Below, piece after piece: positions 22,844 through 33,378 of a stretch of 64,000 bases of DNA. Both the position numbers and the translations under genes were made by a program. The stretch is from Lithodes maja (taxonomy: Eukaryota > Arthropoda > Malacostraca > Decapoda > Lithodidae). The notes below the pieces were generated by a model. The model was given only the letters and a program-made list of their open reading frames with translations, did not search any database and was not told the DNA's origin. Each line of letters opens with the position of its first letter. The stretch's first letter is position 1. The stretch lies in assembly GCA_037953745.1 (NCBI GenBank), contig JBAKBP010004412.1, forward strand, positions 1 to 64,000. Reading direction: 5' to 3'.

Positions 22844-23435
22844 CCCGAGAACGGCGCGCCATTGGTTTTTAAAAGTGCGCGCCAAGCGAGCATATTTTGG
22901 TTCATTCCCGCCTAAAATCGTCATTATCCGATAAATATCGTTATTACTTATTCATATGCACCTATTTTATGTTTAATATGAAGTATTAAAATGAAACAGC
23001 AATAAAACAAGTGGGACTAGTATTTGGGGGATGAAAAAGACAAATTATTGCCGACCCTCCAGTCATGAGGTGAGAGGCGCACGAGACATACACCCTCCCT
23101 CTTCGAGGCCTGAAGCCAGACTGATCTCTCTCTCTTGCCACGCTCTCTCTATGCGTCCCTGATGACCTTGAAACTGAGTGGGAGATATTGGCGCGGTAAA
23201 TAAACCCAATAAACAAGGAAATAAGAGGGATAATAGGCGATAATTGAAGGGGAGGGGGGGGTTGACACATGTGGAGGAGTGATAGAAGGTATGGAGGGGA
23301 ATGATCTAAATCACATATTCCTTTATTTTGAGTGATTTTGGGGTCTTTTAAAAGTTTTTTTTAGACCTTGGATCTTAAGAGTCCCGTCCCCTTCACCCAG
23401 TAAAACCTCTTAAGAGTCTCCTCGCCGTTCTCAGG
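22844..23435 (+). mobile_element. piggyBac-like MITE PB2
   Basis: 592 bp flanked by TTAA at 22840-22843 and 23436-23439. The ends cccgagaacggcgcg and (reverse complement) cctgagaacggcg form clear inverted repeats. The interior shares cctattttatgtttaatatg and aataaaacaagtgg with PB1, in the same orientation. There is no transposase. Confidence 0.88.
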
Positions 23436-23555
23436 TTAAAGATACCCCCTATGAAGTTGGTAGTTTCTTTAGTACTCAGCAATCGTAACCTCTAAGAGCA
23501 CTTTGTTGGTACAAAGGGTGCCAGGTATAAATATAGGCAAGGCATCATTAAGTCT

Positions 23556-23612
23556 GTAACCACTACTAAATATTAGGTTTTCATTCTTCCTTTCGGGACT
23601 CAAGCCTTTATT
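23556..23612. repeat. Inverted repeat, right arm
   Basis: Complement of 22572-22632: ccactactaaatattaggtt, then cctttcgggactcaa. Confidence 0.7.
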
Positions 23613-23644
23613 AAGCACTTCATGGTCCTACAACATTTGCTACG

Positions 23645-23775
23645 CACAGCTACAATGACATGCTTTCTGCAGTGTCCCGCTACAGTGACGCACTTCCTGT
23701 GATGTCTAGCTACTATGACACGCTTCCTGCATTGTTGCGCTACAATGATGCGCTTCCTGTAACTTCCAGCTACTG
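23645..23775. repeat. ~30-bp minisatellite, about four units
   Basis: Tandem units of the form gctacaatgacacgcttcct plus ~10 bp, diverged from one another. The minus-strand repeat peptide over it is an artefact. Confidence 0.8.
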
Positions 23776-24000
23776 TAGTTGTTGTTGTAGTTCCCCAGAT
23801 TGTCTGGCCGAGCAGTCCCGAGTCTGGCAGATCGAAGCCATCCAGATGCTCGGGTCCCCGAAGGGGCCAGAGATCTGTCTCTGAGATGGCAGCGGGGGAG
23901 GGGATCATCAGCCCACGGGCGTGCACCCCCGAGCCAATACCCTCACCGTCCGTAGCCCCCCATGCATTGCCACCCAATCGGGCGATCTCGCCAGCACCTA
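23776..24000 (-). mobile_element. AAC-tailed LINE 3'-end fragment
   Basis: The minus strand ends in GLLGQTIWG-coding sequence followed by an (AAC/ACT)n tail, seen as gttgttgttgtag at about 23777-23790. The shared ccccag.ttg.ctggccgagc block is also found at 3454 and 30575. It is 5'-truncated near 24000. Confidence 0.65.
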
Positions 24001-24355
24001 GAAGGAAAAGTAGGACAGGAAAACAAACAGACAGAAGAGGCTAAGGTAGGGTAGATACCAAACCTTACTCTTGATAAGACCAGCCCTCACCCTACAGCTA
24101 CTGTTGATGATAGAGGTGTGCACTTCATGTGACACTGCTGCTGGTGGAGGTAGTGTTAAAACATTTATGACAAAATAAAGTAATTGAGGTGATGTTAATC
24201 TACTGATCGTTTTCATCCCCTAGACTTTCCTATTTAAACTCAAATGTGTAATATCCCGGTAAATAGGAGATATTTCCAAAACCGTCATATAGTAATGTAT
24301 ATATATTATTGCTAGGTCCATTCATTCTGAAATTTATGAAAAATATTTTTGAAGC

Positions 24356-24360
<5 letters not shown>
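24001..24360. other. No gene recognised
   Basis: AT-rich spacer leading into a (TA)n tract. The phrase accagccctcaccct recurs from about 13062. Confidence 0.35.

Positions 24361-24415
<55 letters not shown>
24361..24415. repeat. (TA)n microsatellite
   Basis: TA run into which the following mariner-like MITE has inserted. It is followed by TACCGGTA and TACTGTA. Confidence 0.9.
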
Positions 24416-24419
<4 letters not shown>

Positions 24420-24434
24420 GGTACTGTATATATA

Positions 24435-24894
24435 CAGGGTGTCCCAGGAGGAAAGGGCATAACTTTGGAAAATGATAGAACAAAATATTCTAAGCCTAAA
24501 ATGTTCTATAAAAAATATTCCAAATCTCGACCGTTATAGAGATATTGCATGTTGACAATGGTATTTTCTTCAGTATTTCCCCATAAGGCTGGCCTAGCTG
24601 TCCTAGTGCCTACTACACCTACTTCTTTCTGTAATTATTTTACCATATTATTGTAAAGATACTATAATTCTGTAAGTTGCAAAAATTATTATAGATATAT
24701 TAGCTCACTATGGACCAGTTGGACACTATTTGAAATGGAAGAGTCTATTACAGTGATGCAGGGGAGGACACTACATTAAACCTTCGATATCTTTTTAACA
24801 GTTGAGATTTGGACTTTTTGTTATAGAACATTTTATGCTTAGAATACGTTGTTTTATCATTTCCCAAAGTTATGCCCTTTCCTCCTGGGACACC

Positions 24895-24897
<3 letters not shown>
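24435..24897. mobile_element. Tc1/mariner-type MITE with ~105-bp terminal inverted repeats
   Basis: 463 bp bounded by TA on each side. Both ends start cagggtgtcccaggaggaaa and continue as imperfect inverted repeats for about 105 bp, for example gggcataactttgg and aaaatgttctata on both arms. The core is ~250 bp with no ORF. TA targets and long TIRs fit the IS630-Tc1-mariner group. It has inserted into a (TA)n tract that continues on both sides. Confidence 0.85.

Positions 24898-24943
<46 letters not shown>
24898..24943. repeat. (TA)n microsatellite
   Basis: Continuation of the TA tract on the other side of the MITE. Confidence 0.9.
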
Positions 24944-24945
<2 letters not shown>

Positions 24946-25073
24946 CTGTATCAATCTCTTACTGTTGTCTATCTTATATTATTTCCCTCTTTATTAGATT
25001 GTATTTTGTATAGTACATAATTATTATCTTCTTATTTTCTTTAGTATTTTCTCATTCGAGTGATCTCTCCCAA

Positions 25074-25107
25074 CCACACACACACACACTCACAACACAC
25101 ACACATA

Positions 25108-25160
<53 letters not shown>

Positions 25161-25163
25161 CTG
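25074..25163. repeat. (CA)n-poly(A)-(CA)n compound repeat
   Basis: A CA run, about 36 A residues (25110-25146), then another CA run. Confidence 0.9.
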
Positions 25164-25221
25164 TAGTTCTTCACCCCACCCTTGCCGTGATTCGCATGAC
25201 GTCAGCAATTGTCATGACCAG

Positions 25222-25520
25222 GGGGGTGGAGAGAGAGAGAGAGAGAGATGGTGAAAGAGAAGGAGAGAGATATAGGGAATGGAGGAGGATGGAATGAATG
25301 AAGGAGGAGGGGTAACACAGGATAGCGAGGGATGGAATGAATTAGGAAGATATAGGATAATGTAGGGAGGGAGGGAAGGAGGTGGGGACTCAATAGATAG
25401 AGAGTAGGAGTGAGGAAGGAGGAGGAAGAAGAGGATGGAAGCGAAGGAGGAGAAAGGGAGGTGGTGAAGAAAGGAAGAGGTAGGGTAGGGAGGGAGAGGT
25501 AAAACAACAAATATGGAAGG
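25222..25520. repeat. Polypurine-rich tract
   Basis: Almost entirely A and G on the plus strand for about 300 bp, starting with (GA)n at 25229-25247. The 123-aa minus-strand ORF rich in S, L and P is its by-product. Confidence 0.85.
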
Positions 25521-25575
25521 AACAAATGTGCAAATGAATAAACAGTGATATACTGTATATGAATAAATGCCAAGA

Positions 25576-25731
25576 CTACTGTTACTACTACTACTACTTA
25601 TACTACTTTCTAGTAGTAGTAGTAGTAGTACTACTACTACTACTACTACTACTAGTACTACTACTACTACTTATACTACTTTCTAGTAGTAGTAGTAGTA
25701 GTACTACTACTACTACTACTACTACTACTAG

Positions 25732-25763
<32 letters not shown>

Positions 25764-25780
25764 ATAATAATAGTAATAAT
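25576..25780. repeat. (CTA)n/(TAG)n compound trinucleotide repeat
   Basis: Alternating CTA and TAG runs form palindromic blocks (ctagtagtagtagtactact). The block beginning cttatactactttctag occurs twice, about 72 bp apart. The end grades into (TAA)n, the target of the LTR element. Confidence 0.9.
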
Positions 25781-26003
25781 TATAATAATAATGTATACAC
25801 CACTATTGTCCAACACCATATGGCACCACACACACTTTAGACTTGCGGGCGCCTCTGGCACCCAGGCCTGTGGAGGCAGCAAGTCCTTCAGTTCACACCA
25901 GACTCTCACATAACCAACCAGCGTCTTGGCGCTCCTGTACTCAACCCTAGCCAATAAAGGATTGAAGAGTACTGGTGTTATATCTCCATTCATCTTTATT
26001 ATA
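25781..26003 (+). repeat. 5' LTR of a Gypsy-type element (223 bp)
   Basis: Starts tataataataatgtatacac and ends ctttattata, so the termini are inverted repeats of each other. It is repeated at 30082-30304 with one difference seen by eye (gtcttggcg against gtctcggcg). An AATAAA lies near its 3' end. A 5-bp ataat flanks both LTRs, but the surrounding (TAA)n makes that uninformative. Confidence 0.93.
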
Positions 26004-26012
26004 TGGCGCAGT
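26004..26012 (+). promoter_or_regulatory. Primer-binding site, tRNA-Ser type
   Basis: TGGCGCAGT directly after the 5' LTR is complementary to an arthropod tRNA-Ser 3' end (ACTGCGCCA). A Ser primer is usual in Mag-lineage Gypsy elements (established knowledge); the match here is my inference. Confidence 0.6.
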
Positions 26013-26034
26013 GTATATCAGTATCTGAACCTAC

Positions 26035-27986
26035 ATGGAGAACCTGCACTACCTAGGTGAGGCTGCAGCTGCTGTGGAAGCCGGCTTGCCGCCATGCGGT
26101 CCCTACCCTGCTACATCTACCTCCCAACCGGTCGAGCCTTCATTGCCCGGTGCCCTGTCTCCATACCCATCCATCATCTACTTGAATGAAAGGATCGACG
26201 CCCTCCAATCGAGTATCGCCACCTTTCTACAGCATCACCAGGACCAGCAGCCTCCACAACTACAACATCGCCCCGCGACAGCTCCACCACCGCCCCGCCA
26301 GGATCTACAACATCGCCCCGCGACAGCTCCACCACCGCCCCGCCAGGATCTCCAGCCCCACCAGCCTCTACAACATCAGCCCCAGGCCAGTAATGTTATC
26401 CACCAGGCTGACCCATCCTTTGCCTCACACCCCACCAGTGATACGCTTATTCATCCCTCTACACAGACACCCACACCTCATACATCTCCCCATGTCTCAG
26501 TGCCCCACCATATGCCAGTTCCCCATGTCTCAGTGCCCCACCATATGCCAGTTACCCATGTCTCAGTGCCCCACCATATGCCAGTTATTCCCCACATGTC
26601 TTTGTTACATATGAACATGACTGATCCCCTTACCCACCCTATCAAGAGCGAACATCCCACACCCTCCCCAACTGACGGCCAGGCCCACACTGGTGTCGGT
26701 ATTACGGCGGCCATTATGCCCCCCCTGGCTATCGTACGGCTGGCACCAACCCTCACGGCTCAGCCTCTTATGCGCATGACGTCACCCATCACACGACGGC
26801 CCCTCCCCTTGGATATCGTATGGCGGGCACCAACCCTCATGGCGCAGCCCCTTATGCGCATGACGTCATCATACCACCACCACCTCAAGTCCCTTCCTAC
26901 CCAGTCCAGCCACGCCCCGCTCCGCCCCGCCGGGCTGCCCCTACGTGGCCCCAGGCCGCTTTACATATGCCGGGACACGCCCTACGCAAATTCTGGGCTG
27001 ATTGGGAGGTCTACAAACGGCTCGTCCTTCTACCACCTCACGAGGCTACCATCGAGCTCTACCAGACGTGCGATCCTGCCCTTCAGAGCGCCATATTTGC
27101 TCACAATCAGGCGTTCTCCTCATTGCCAGAAATCGACCTAGCAACTCTCATCACACAACTCGTCCATCGACAACGGAACCGCGCAGCCGCTCGCCACCAC
27201 TTCCGGTCTCTCCTCCAACAACCTACTGAACAGATCCGGGACTACGTCACGCGTATTACGGAGGCCACTTTGGACTGTGGCTTTACCTGCCCCTGTTGCC
27301 ACACTGATGTCTCTGACGAACACATACGGGACCAGGTGACTATCGGGATTAGTGATTCGTCCCTTCAGCAAGATGTTTTAACTAAAGACCGCACCCTACC
27401 TACCTTACAAGATGTTATCAACTACTGTGTGGGGTTCGAATCTGCGGCACTCGATCAGACGGCAATGCAACCGGGGGTACATGCTGTGAAATCACCATAC
27501 CAGCGTCTCAAGAGTACTTACCCACGCCCCGCCCCTATCCAGCCCCCCGCCCAGCCCACTCAGTCCCCGTCGCCCGCCCCACCACCTCCCCACGTCGGCC
27601 CCACTTCATCTCCCACACGTTGCTCCGGGTGTGGCCTATCTTCACATTCACAAGCCCAACGATCTTCGAAGTGTCCTGCATGGGGCAAGACCTGCACAGC
27701 ATGTAATAAACCTAACCACTTTGCCAAGGTTTGTAAATCCACCTCTTCCCAGTGCAGTGGGTGCGGCCTATCCACACACTCTCGAGCCGAACGCCCATCC
27801 AAATGCCCTGCTTGGGGCAAGACATGCCCGTCGTGCAACAAACTCAACCATTACTCCACAGTTTGTCACTCCACGCCCTCACCTTCATCCGCGGCTGTTA
27901 TCATTGGTACTATCAAACAGGCTGTTAACAAACCACCACCCGCATGGCTCCCCTCCTTGCCCATTACCATTTCTACTGCCATGTAG
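26035..27986 (+). CDS. gag: gag of the Gypsy-type element (one frameshift)
   Basis: The ORF opens with MENLHYLGEAAAAVEAGLPP and a Pro/Gln/His-rich N-terminus. That region includes a duplicated HRPATAPPPPRQDLQ and a three-fold PHVSVPHHMPV-type repeat. The frame then slips between about 26640 and 26700, and the core continues in the 26820-27986 frame. Two copies of GYR.AGTNPHG precede a capsid-like region (FWADWEVYKRLVLLPPHEAT to LQDVINYCVGFE). Two tandem zinc modules follow, each C-x2-C...CPAWGKTC then C-x2-C-x4-H-x4-C (CTACNKPNHFAKVC and CPSCNKLNHYSTVC). It ends at a TAG codon at 27984-27986, in frame with the protease. Confidence 0.85.
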
Positions 27987-28810
27987 CCCCACTCTCACCC
28001 CACCAGCGTCACGGCCCACCCTGACACGGGCGCCCAAGTATCTGTGGCTGGTTTGCAATTACTACGGGCACTGGGCCTCCAACGCCACCACCTACAGCCT
28101 ACTCACCAACGGATCACGGCCGTGGGGGGTCACACTCTCCAGGTCCTGGGTTATATGCCGACTACCATTACCGCCACCGACGTTGCCGGCACCCCCTACA
28201 CTACTGATGATGATATTTTTATTATTCAGGCACAGTCACCGTTATTTATTAGCATTTCAGCTTGTAGGGCACTACATATCATCCCTCCCGACTTCCCCAC
28301 ACCTACCCCCTGCATGGCAGACCCACGTGCCTCGCCACAGACTGGAGCAAAACCGGCCTTGGCTTCCTCCTACTCCAACAACATTGTTCCTGCCCCCACC
28401 TGTTGCAAGGTCGGTTGGAAACTTATCTTCGCAGGCTCCCGTTTTACCACACCTGCGGAGTCCCACTACGCACCCGTCGAAGGCGAGGCTTTAGCAGTGG
28501 CTGACGCCCTTGACAGATGCAGAATGTTTGTCCTGGGCTGCCCTGACCTCGTCGTCGTCGTGGACCACAGACCTATACTGCACATCCTTAACGACCGGTC
28601 CCTTGACAACATACCAAACCCTCGCCTGTTCAAGATTAAGGAACGTACCCTACGATACCAGTTCATCATTCAACATACGCCTGGCAAATGGCACCGCGGC
28701 CCCGACGCTGTCTCCCGCTACCCGACCAGGCCCTCCGCGGACGCCCATGATGTGCATAGTGCGGCCGCCAGCGAGCTCGATATCCACTCCGTTGCCTGGC
28801 CTCCCTCACC
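27987..28810 (+). pseudogene. pol: Protease and RNase H of the Gypsy-type element; RT domain deleted
   Basis: Immediately after the gag TAG and in the same frame, an aspartic protease begins with HPDTGAQVSVAG and continues to FISISACRALHIIPPDFPTP near 28300. The reverse transcriptase that should follow is absent. Within ~30 bp the sequence reads ATDWSKTGLGFLLLQ, the start of RNase H, in another frame. It then returns to the first frame as GWKLIFAGSRFTTPAESHY, VEGEALAVADAL, VVVDHRPILHIL and PGKWHRGPDAVSRYP. The RNase H acidic residues are thus visible, but the polymerase fingers and palm (no YxDD) are deleted. A further shift near 28800 leads into the integrase frame. Confidence 0.88.
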
Positions 28811-30060
28811 ATGCTCGCCGCCATACCTGACCCAGTTGTATCATGGTCTGACCTTAAATCTGCCGGCCAACAAGACAGCGAGTATACCTCCCTTCTTCAG
28901 ACCATCCCCGAGGGATTCCCGGACTCCAGAGAGGCGACCGCCCCACAACTACGACAGTTCTGGGGTGTTAGAGACCGCCTCACTTTCGTCGACGGGGTAG
29001 CCCTCATGGATCAACGACCAGTCATCCCCCATCATCTTCGGTCCAGAGTTCTCGAGGCCCTTCACTCAGCTCATCAGGGTATGACTGGCATGAAGGCCCG
29101 TGCACGTGCGAGTGTTTACTGGCCAGGTATTGACAAGGCCCTACGCAACTGCCTGGATACCTGCCACTACTGCCGCGCCCACGCCCCGTCCCAGCCGAAA
29201 GAGCCACTCATGTCATCTGACCCACCCCAATTGCCATACGACCAGGTAGCCACCGATTTTTTTCAGCACCAGGGCAAACACTACCTGGTCTACGTCGATC
29301 GCTTCTCCAGCAATGTCCACATCTTCTACCTGCCACCAGGTAAATGTGATGCTCACCACCTCATCTCGGCGTGCCGTACCCTCTTCACCCACTACGGAGC
29401 ACCCCGGGTACTGGCGAGCGATGGTGGGCCCCAGTTCACAGCCGGGGACTTCCAAGAATTCCTGGCACATTGGGGTGTGTCACAGCGGGTCAGCTCTACG
29501 TTCTACACTCAGTCTAATGGCCGCGCCGAGCTGGCTGTTAAGGCAGCCCGCCGCATCATCGCGGACTGTACATCCCCCACTGGCTCTCTAGACAACAACG
29601 CCGCAGCCCGCGCCCTCCTCCAATACAGGAACACACCCCTCTCGACCATTGACAAGTCACCAGCTCAACTTCTCCTCGGCAGGACCCTCCGGGACCACGT
29701 CCCCTGCAATCCTGCACTTCTCCACCTTCACCCCCACTGGCTTCTCTCGGCCGAAGCTCGTGAGGCAGCCCTTTTTCACCGTAACGCTGCCCTAGCCATA
29801 TACTATAATGCTTCAGCCCGGCCTTTATCACCACTCCACGTCGGTGACCGGGTCTCCGTCCAGAACCAGGGGGGCAACAACCCGACACGGTGGAACAAGA
29901 CTGGCACTGTAGTGGAGGTGCATCCACACCGCCAGTATACCATCCGGGTGGATGGGTCGGGGCGAGCCACACTCCGCAATCGCCGCTTCCTACGACAGCT
30001 TCGTCTACCGCCCTCCACTCAACCTACACCGCCCGACTCCACCATCGCCTCGTCGGACGC
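28811..30060 (+). CDS. Integrase of the Gypsy-type element
   Basis: A long uninterrupted frame carrying a retroviral-type integrase. The N-terminal HHCC zinc finger spans HSAHQGMTGMKARARASVYW through CLDTCHYC. The catalytic core has D in VATDFFQHQGKHYLV, D in LASDGGPQFTAGDF and E in QSNGRAELAVKAARR, giving the D,D-35-E pattern. The C-terminal domain contains LHVGDRVSVQNQGGNNPTRW and a basic RNRRFLRQLRLPPS tail. The frame runs on through the polypurine tract into the 3' LTR to about 30214, so the real end is uncertain. It processes and joins LTR ends. It is intact here although the RT is gone. Confidence 0.9.
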
Positions 30061-30064
30061 CAAT

Positions 30065-30081
30065 AGGGGGGGGGGGGGAGA
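30065..30081 (+). promoter_or_regulatory. Polypurine tract
   Basis: A run of 14 G plus AGA immediately before the 3' LTR, the expected plus-strand primer site. Confidence 0.8.
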
Positions 30082-30300
30082 TATAATAATAATGTATACA
30101 CCACTATTGTCCAACACCATATGGCACCACACACACTTTAGACTTGCGGGCGCCTCTGGCACCCAGGCCTGTGGAGGCAGCAAGTCCTTCAGTTCACACC
30201 AGACTCTCACATAACCAACCAGCGTCTCGGCGCTCCTGTACTCAACCCTAGCCAATAAAGGATTGAAGAGTACTGGTGTTATATCTCCATTCATCTTTAT

Positions 30301-30304
<4 letters not shown>
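30082..30304 (+). repeat. 3' LTR (223 bp)
   Basis: Same length and ends as the 5' LTR, with one base difference seen by eye. This indicates a very recent insertion. It is followed by (TAA)n to 30341. Confidence 0.93.

Positions 30305-30341
<37 letters not shown>
30305..30341. repeat. (TAA)n microsatellite
   Basis: Trinucleotide run in which the LTR element sits. Confidence 0.9.
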
Positions 30342-30342
<1 letters not shown>

Positions 30343-30579
30343 TAAAGTTGCAAGCAACGCTGTGCGGGGTTCGAGCGGGGTTGCACGCAGGGTATTGTGT
30401 TGGATACAAGGGCTGTGCCACATATATCAAAATATCATATATCTCATCGGGCATGGAGAAAGTACAGAAGGAATATAGTGTAGCCATTTTGGCTATGGCC
30501 ACTTAGACCATTAAGGAGTGTGACCATTTTGGTTAAAGCTATTAATCCTGTACGAGTTGTTGTTGTTGTTGTTGTTTCC

Positions 30580-31390
30580 TAAGCTGCCTGGCCGAATAGC
30601 CCCGAGTCCCTGAGGAAGGCCATGGCCACGATCGGGCTTTCCCACAGAGCTCTCATTGAGTGTAGATTGTGTTGTTGGCGTAAGTGGTTGTGTGAAATGC
30701 AGTCTTCTATTATGTGTTTAATGGTATGGGGTGCTGTGTTACATCCCGGGCAGGCATCGACAACGGAGTCATCCAGTCTCTTCTGATAGCTCAGGAGAGC
30801 TGGATGGTGTCCGCATCTCAGCCTGGCCAGGTGGACTCTGTCCTCGCGAGGAAGGGAGGATTCGGAAGGATGGATTTCGGGAGGTCGTGCTTGCAGCTGC
30901 GTGTTGTCTGTGAGTGAGTGGATGGATCGGCGAGAGATATGAGTATGGATGTGCTTCTGGAAGGTGGTTCAGGGTGGAAGAGAGGACAGTAATTGTGTGT
31001 GATACCGTATGCTGGGTGTTGTTTTGATATTTCTTGGTGTCTGTGGGTGTGTTGCCATGTAGTTTAGTGGGTGGTCTTGGTTCGTGGAGGCAACTGCCAG
31101 GAATTGAGTGCCTCTCATGATCACTGATCTTATCTATCTATCTATTGCCTGACGCCGTGATCCCCGAAGGGGTGGCCACGAACGAACCGCCCCCATGCAC
31201 CTCTGTCCCCAGTCAGTCGACGCCCCTCCCCCCAACCAGCACCGCCTTCGTTCATGTAGTTCCTCACTCCATCCTTCCACCTCATATTCGGTCTACTGAT
31301 CTTATGTATTGTTTATATACTGTGGTGGTAGTTTCTTTGTTGTGTCCAAATTTTGTGTGAGCAAGTGACCTGAGGGCGTTAAGTCTGGGT
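30580..31390 (-). pseudogene. LINE-2A C-terminal Cys/His domain
   Basis: Minus-strand reading across 30580-30920 gives LPREDRVHLARLRCGHHPAL, DACPGCNTAPHTIKHIIEDC and LRDSGLFGQAA followed by TAG, then the AAC tail. The C-x2-C...H...C knuckle after the RT is typical of Jockey/CR1-group elements. Frame changes and the RTE-2 insertion at 31134-31294 break it. Confidence 0.75.
31134..31294 (-). mobile_element. 161-bp 5'-truncated RTE-2 insertion
   Basis: Reverse complement of the last ~150 bp of the RTE-2 at 39783-42420: gatccccgaaggggtggcca, the cag.cagtcgacgcccctcc region and a (TATC)n tail. It is flanked by an 11-bp direct repeat, actgatcttat, at 31123-31133 and 31295-31305. The ORFs crossing it are antisense artefacts. 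Confidence 0.9.
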
Positions 31391-31391
31391 G

Positions 31392-33371
31392 TCATTTCTT
31401 TTTAATGTTTGTGGTGTGCTGTTTGAATGTCATATGAGTATCATATGTTACTCCTAGGATTTTGTGTGTGTGTGTATGTGTTAGGGGTGTGTTGTTTATG
31501 GTGAGTTGAGGGATGTATTTGTGTTCTCCTGTCCAGCTTGTGAGCAGGGTTGCGGTGGATTTGGCTGGGGGTAGATTAAGTCTGTTTGTAGTGCACCAGC
31601 CATGTAGTGTGTTGAGATAGGGTTGAAGGAGATCTGTTGCTCTTTTTGGGTCATGGTGTGTGCATGTGAGAGTTATGTCATCTGCATAGGAGGCTAAGTT
31701 TATTTGGGGCGTATTGGGTGTAGTTATATCGTGCATGTACAGATTGAAGAGTGCGGGCGATAGGACGGATCCTTGTGGGACTCCGTTTGGAAAGTTTCTG
31801 ATTTTAGATGACTGACCGGCAAAAGATACGTTTGCACATCTGCCTGCTAGGAAGTTGGCCAGCCACCTTTTTGTGTTGTTGTGCACGTTTGTGTTGTAGA
31901 TTTTGTTTGTTAGGTTGTGGCGGGGGATGGCATCAAAGGCTTTACTAATGTCGAGTGTGGCTAATAGTGATCTGTGTGGTGGTCTAGCTGAGTTGATGCC
32001 ATCAAAAGCTCTTTGTGTAAGGTCTGTGAGAAGAGTGTTTGTGGAGTGCAGTGGCCTAAAGCCATGTTGTGTTGGAGCTAGGGGTAGGTCGGGTGTAATT
32101 AGTTGTAACACTAGGCGTTCCATGACTTTGGAGGGGGAGCAAAGGAGTGTGATGGGGCGGTGCGAGGAGGGTAGCGTGGGGTCTTTGTTGGGTTTGGGGA
32201 ATGTGGTGATGAGACCATGCTTCCAAATGTCTGGTATTGTGTTGTGTGAATAACTGTAGTTTGATATGTTAGTGAGTGCTTGTATGCCTTGTGGTCCCAG
32301 GTGTCTGAGGTGTATGTTGCTTATGTTGTCTAGGCCACAAGCGGGTGAGTGCTTGAGATTGTTGATGATATGCTTTGTCTGGTGATTGGTGAAGGGTGTA
32401 TAGTCAGGGTCTGTGGGGAATTGTCTCTTACGTCGGATGACACGTCGGTCGTCTTTGTGAGGTTTTAGGTGACTGACATGTGAGAAGTGATTGATGAGAG
32501 TGTTTGCTTGTTGTTTACATGAAGGAGTAGAGTCTGTTGTTGTGATTGCAGCATGTGATTGTGTTGTGTTGCTGTTGGAAAGTGTGATGCTGTTTAGTGT
32601 TTTGTAGAGTTTTTTGGGGTTTGTTTTGTGATCAAGTGTTTGTAGGAAATTATTCCAATTTAGTTTTTGTTGTTCTTGTATTTTGTTGTTAGTTTGGGTG
32701 TTGAGTGCTTGGATTTGTTGTGTGATGTCTTGTGTGTGGGGTGCTGGGGAGGGTTTCAGTATGTTGCGTTGTCTGATGAGGTTTTGAATTTCTGGTGTGA
32801 AGTTGGGGTTGTGTCTTTTTCTGTTACCTCTTGGAATGTGTTTCTTGTCAGTGTTTTGGATAGTTTTATTGAGTATGTGTACAGCATTGTTGATGTTAGT
32901 CATGGGTGTACTGTTTAGAGTTGTGAAGTGTTGTTCTGTCTCATTTGTGAATGCTTCCCAGTTAGGTCTTTTATAATTGGTGTATGTGTGTTTGTGGTTA
33001 GCTGGGGTGAGTCTGGTTTTGGTGGTGATAATGATCGGGAGGTGGTCAGAGCCTAAGGTTCTGACCACCCTCCAGGATGTTGTGGGGGCGAGTTCTGGGG
33101 AGCAAAAGGTGATGTCTGGAGATGATGGGTTATAGAGGGCTTGGTGAGGAATATGGGTATGTTGATGGATGTCGTTAAGGATGATGAGGTTAACAGTTTG
33201 GTTTTGTAGTACCAGCCCTCTATCTGTGTCGGGGTTGTCGACAAACCAGGCCGACGTCTTGGCATTGAAGTCACCACCCAGGATGATGTGTGGGGTGTTT
33301 GTGATGTGTTGTAAGTGTGGTCTGTATTCATTTGGTACTGTAGGGGATGTATGTGTTTATGATGGTTATGG
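31392..33371 (-). CDS. LINE-2A endonuclease C-terminus and reverse transcriptase
   Basis: Minus-strand continuation after RTE-1. Endonuclease motifs are ITIINTYIPYS, IILGGDFNAK (with a frameshift near 33060-33330) and TLGSDHLPIII (the SDH box near 33045). The RT spans 31392-33068 (558 aa) with linker EIQNLIRQRN, then SHRPITLLCSPSKVMERLV, LATLDISKAFDAIPRHNL (motif A), PNGVPQGSVLSPALFNLY and LASYADDITLTC (catalytic YADD near 31677-31690). It ends with LGVTYDTHMTFKQH and a stop. The remaining C-terminal region lies at 30580-31390 in other frames. Confidence 0.85.
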
Positions 33372-33378
33372 TGGAGTT

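Noticed and set aside
23645..23775. CRISPR-like array (short repeats with spacers)
   Set aside because: The ~30-bp units are contiguous and diverged with no spacers. The context is eukaryotic.
25559..25993. Leu/Val/Ser/Thr homopolymer ORFs on both strands
   Set aside because: They are translations of the (CTA)n/(TAG)n repeat and the adjacent LTR.
26186..26614. 142-aa ORF within gag
   Set aside because: It is an alternative frame of the repetitive gag N-terminus.
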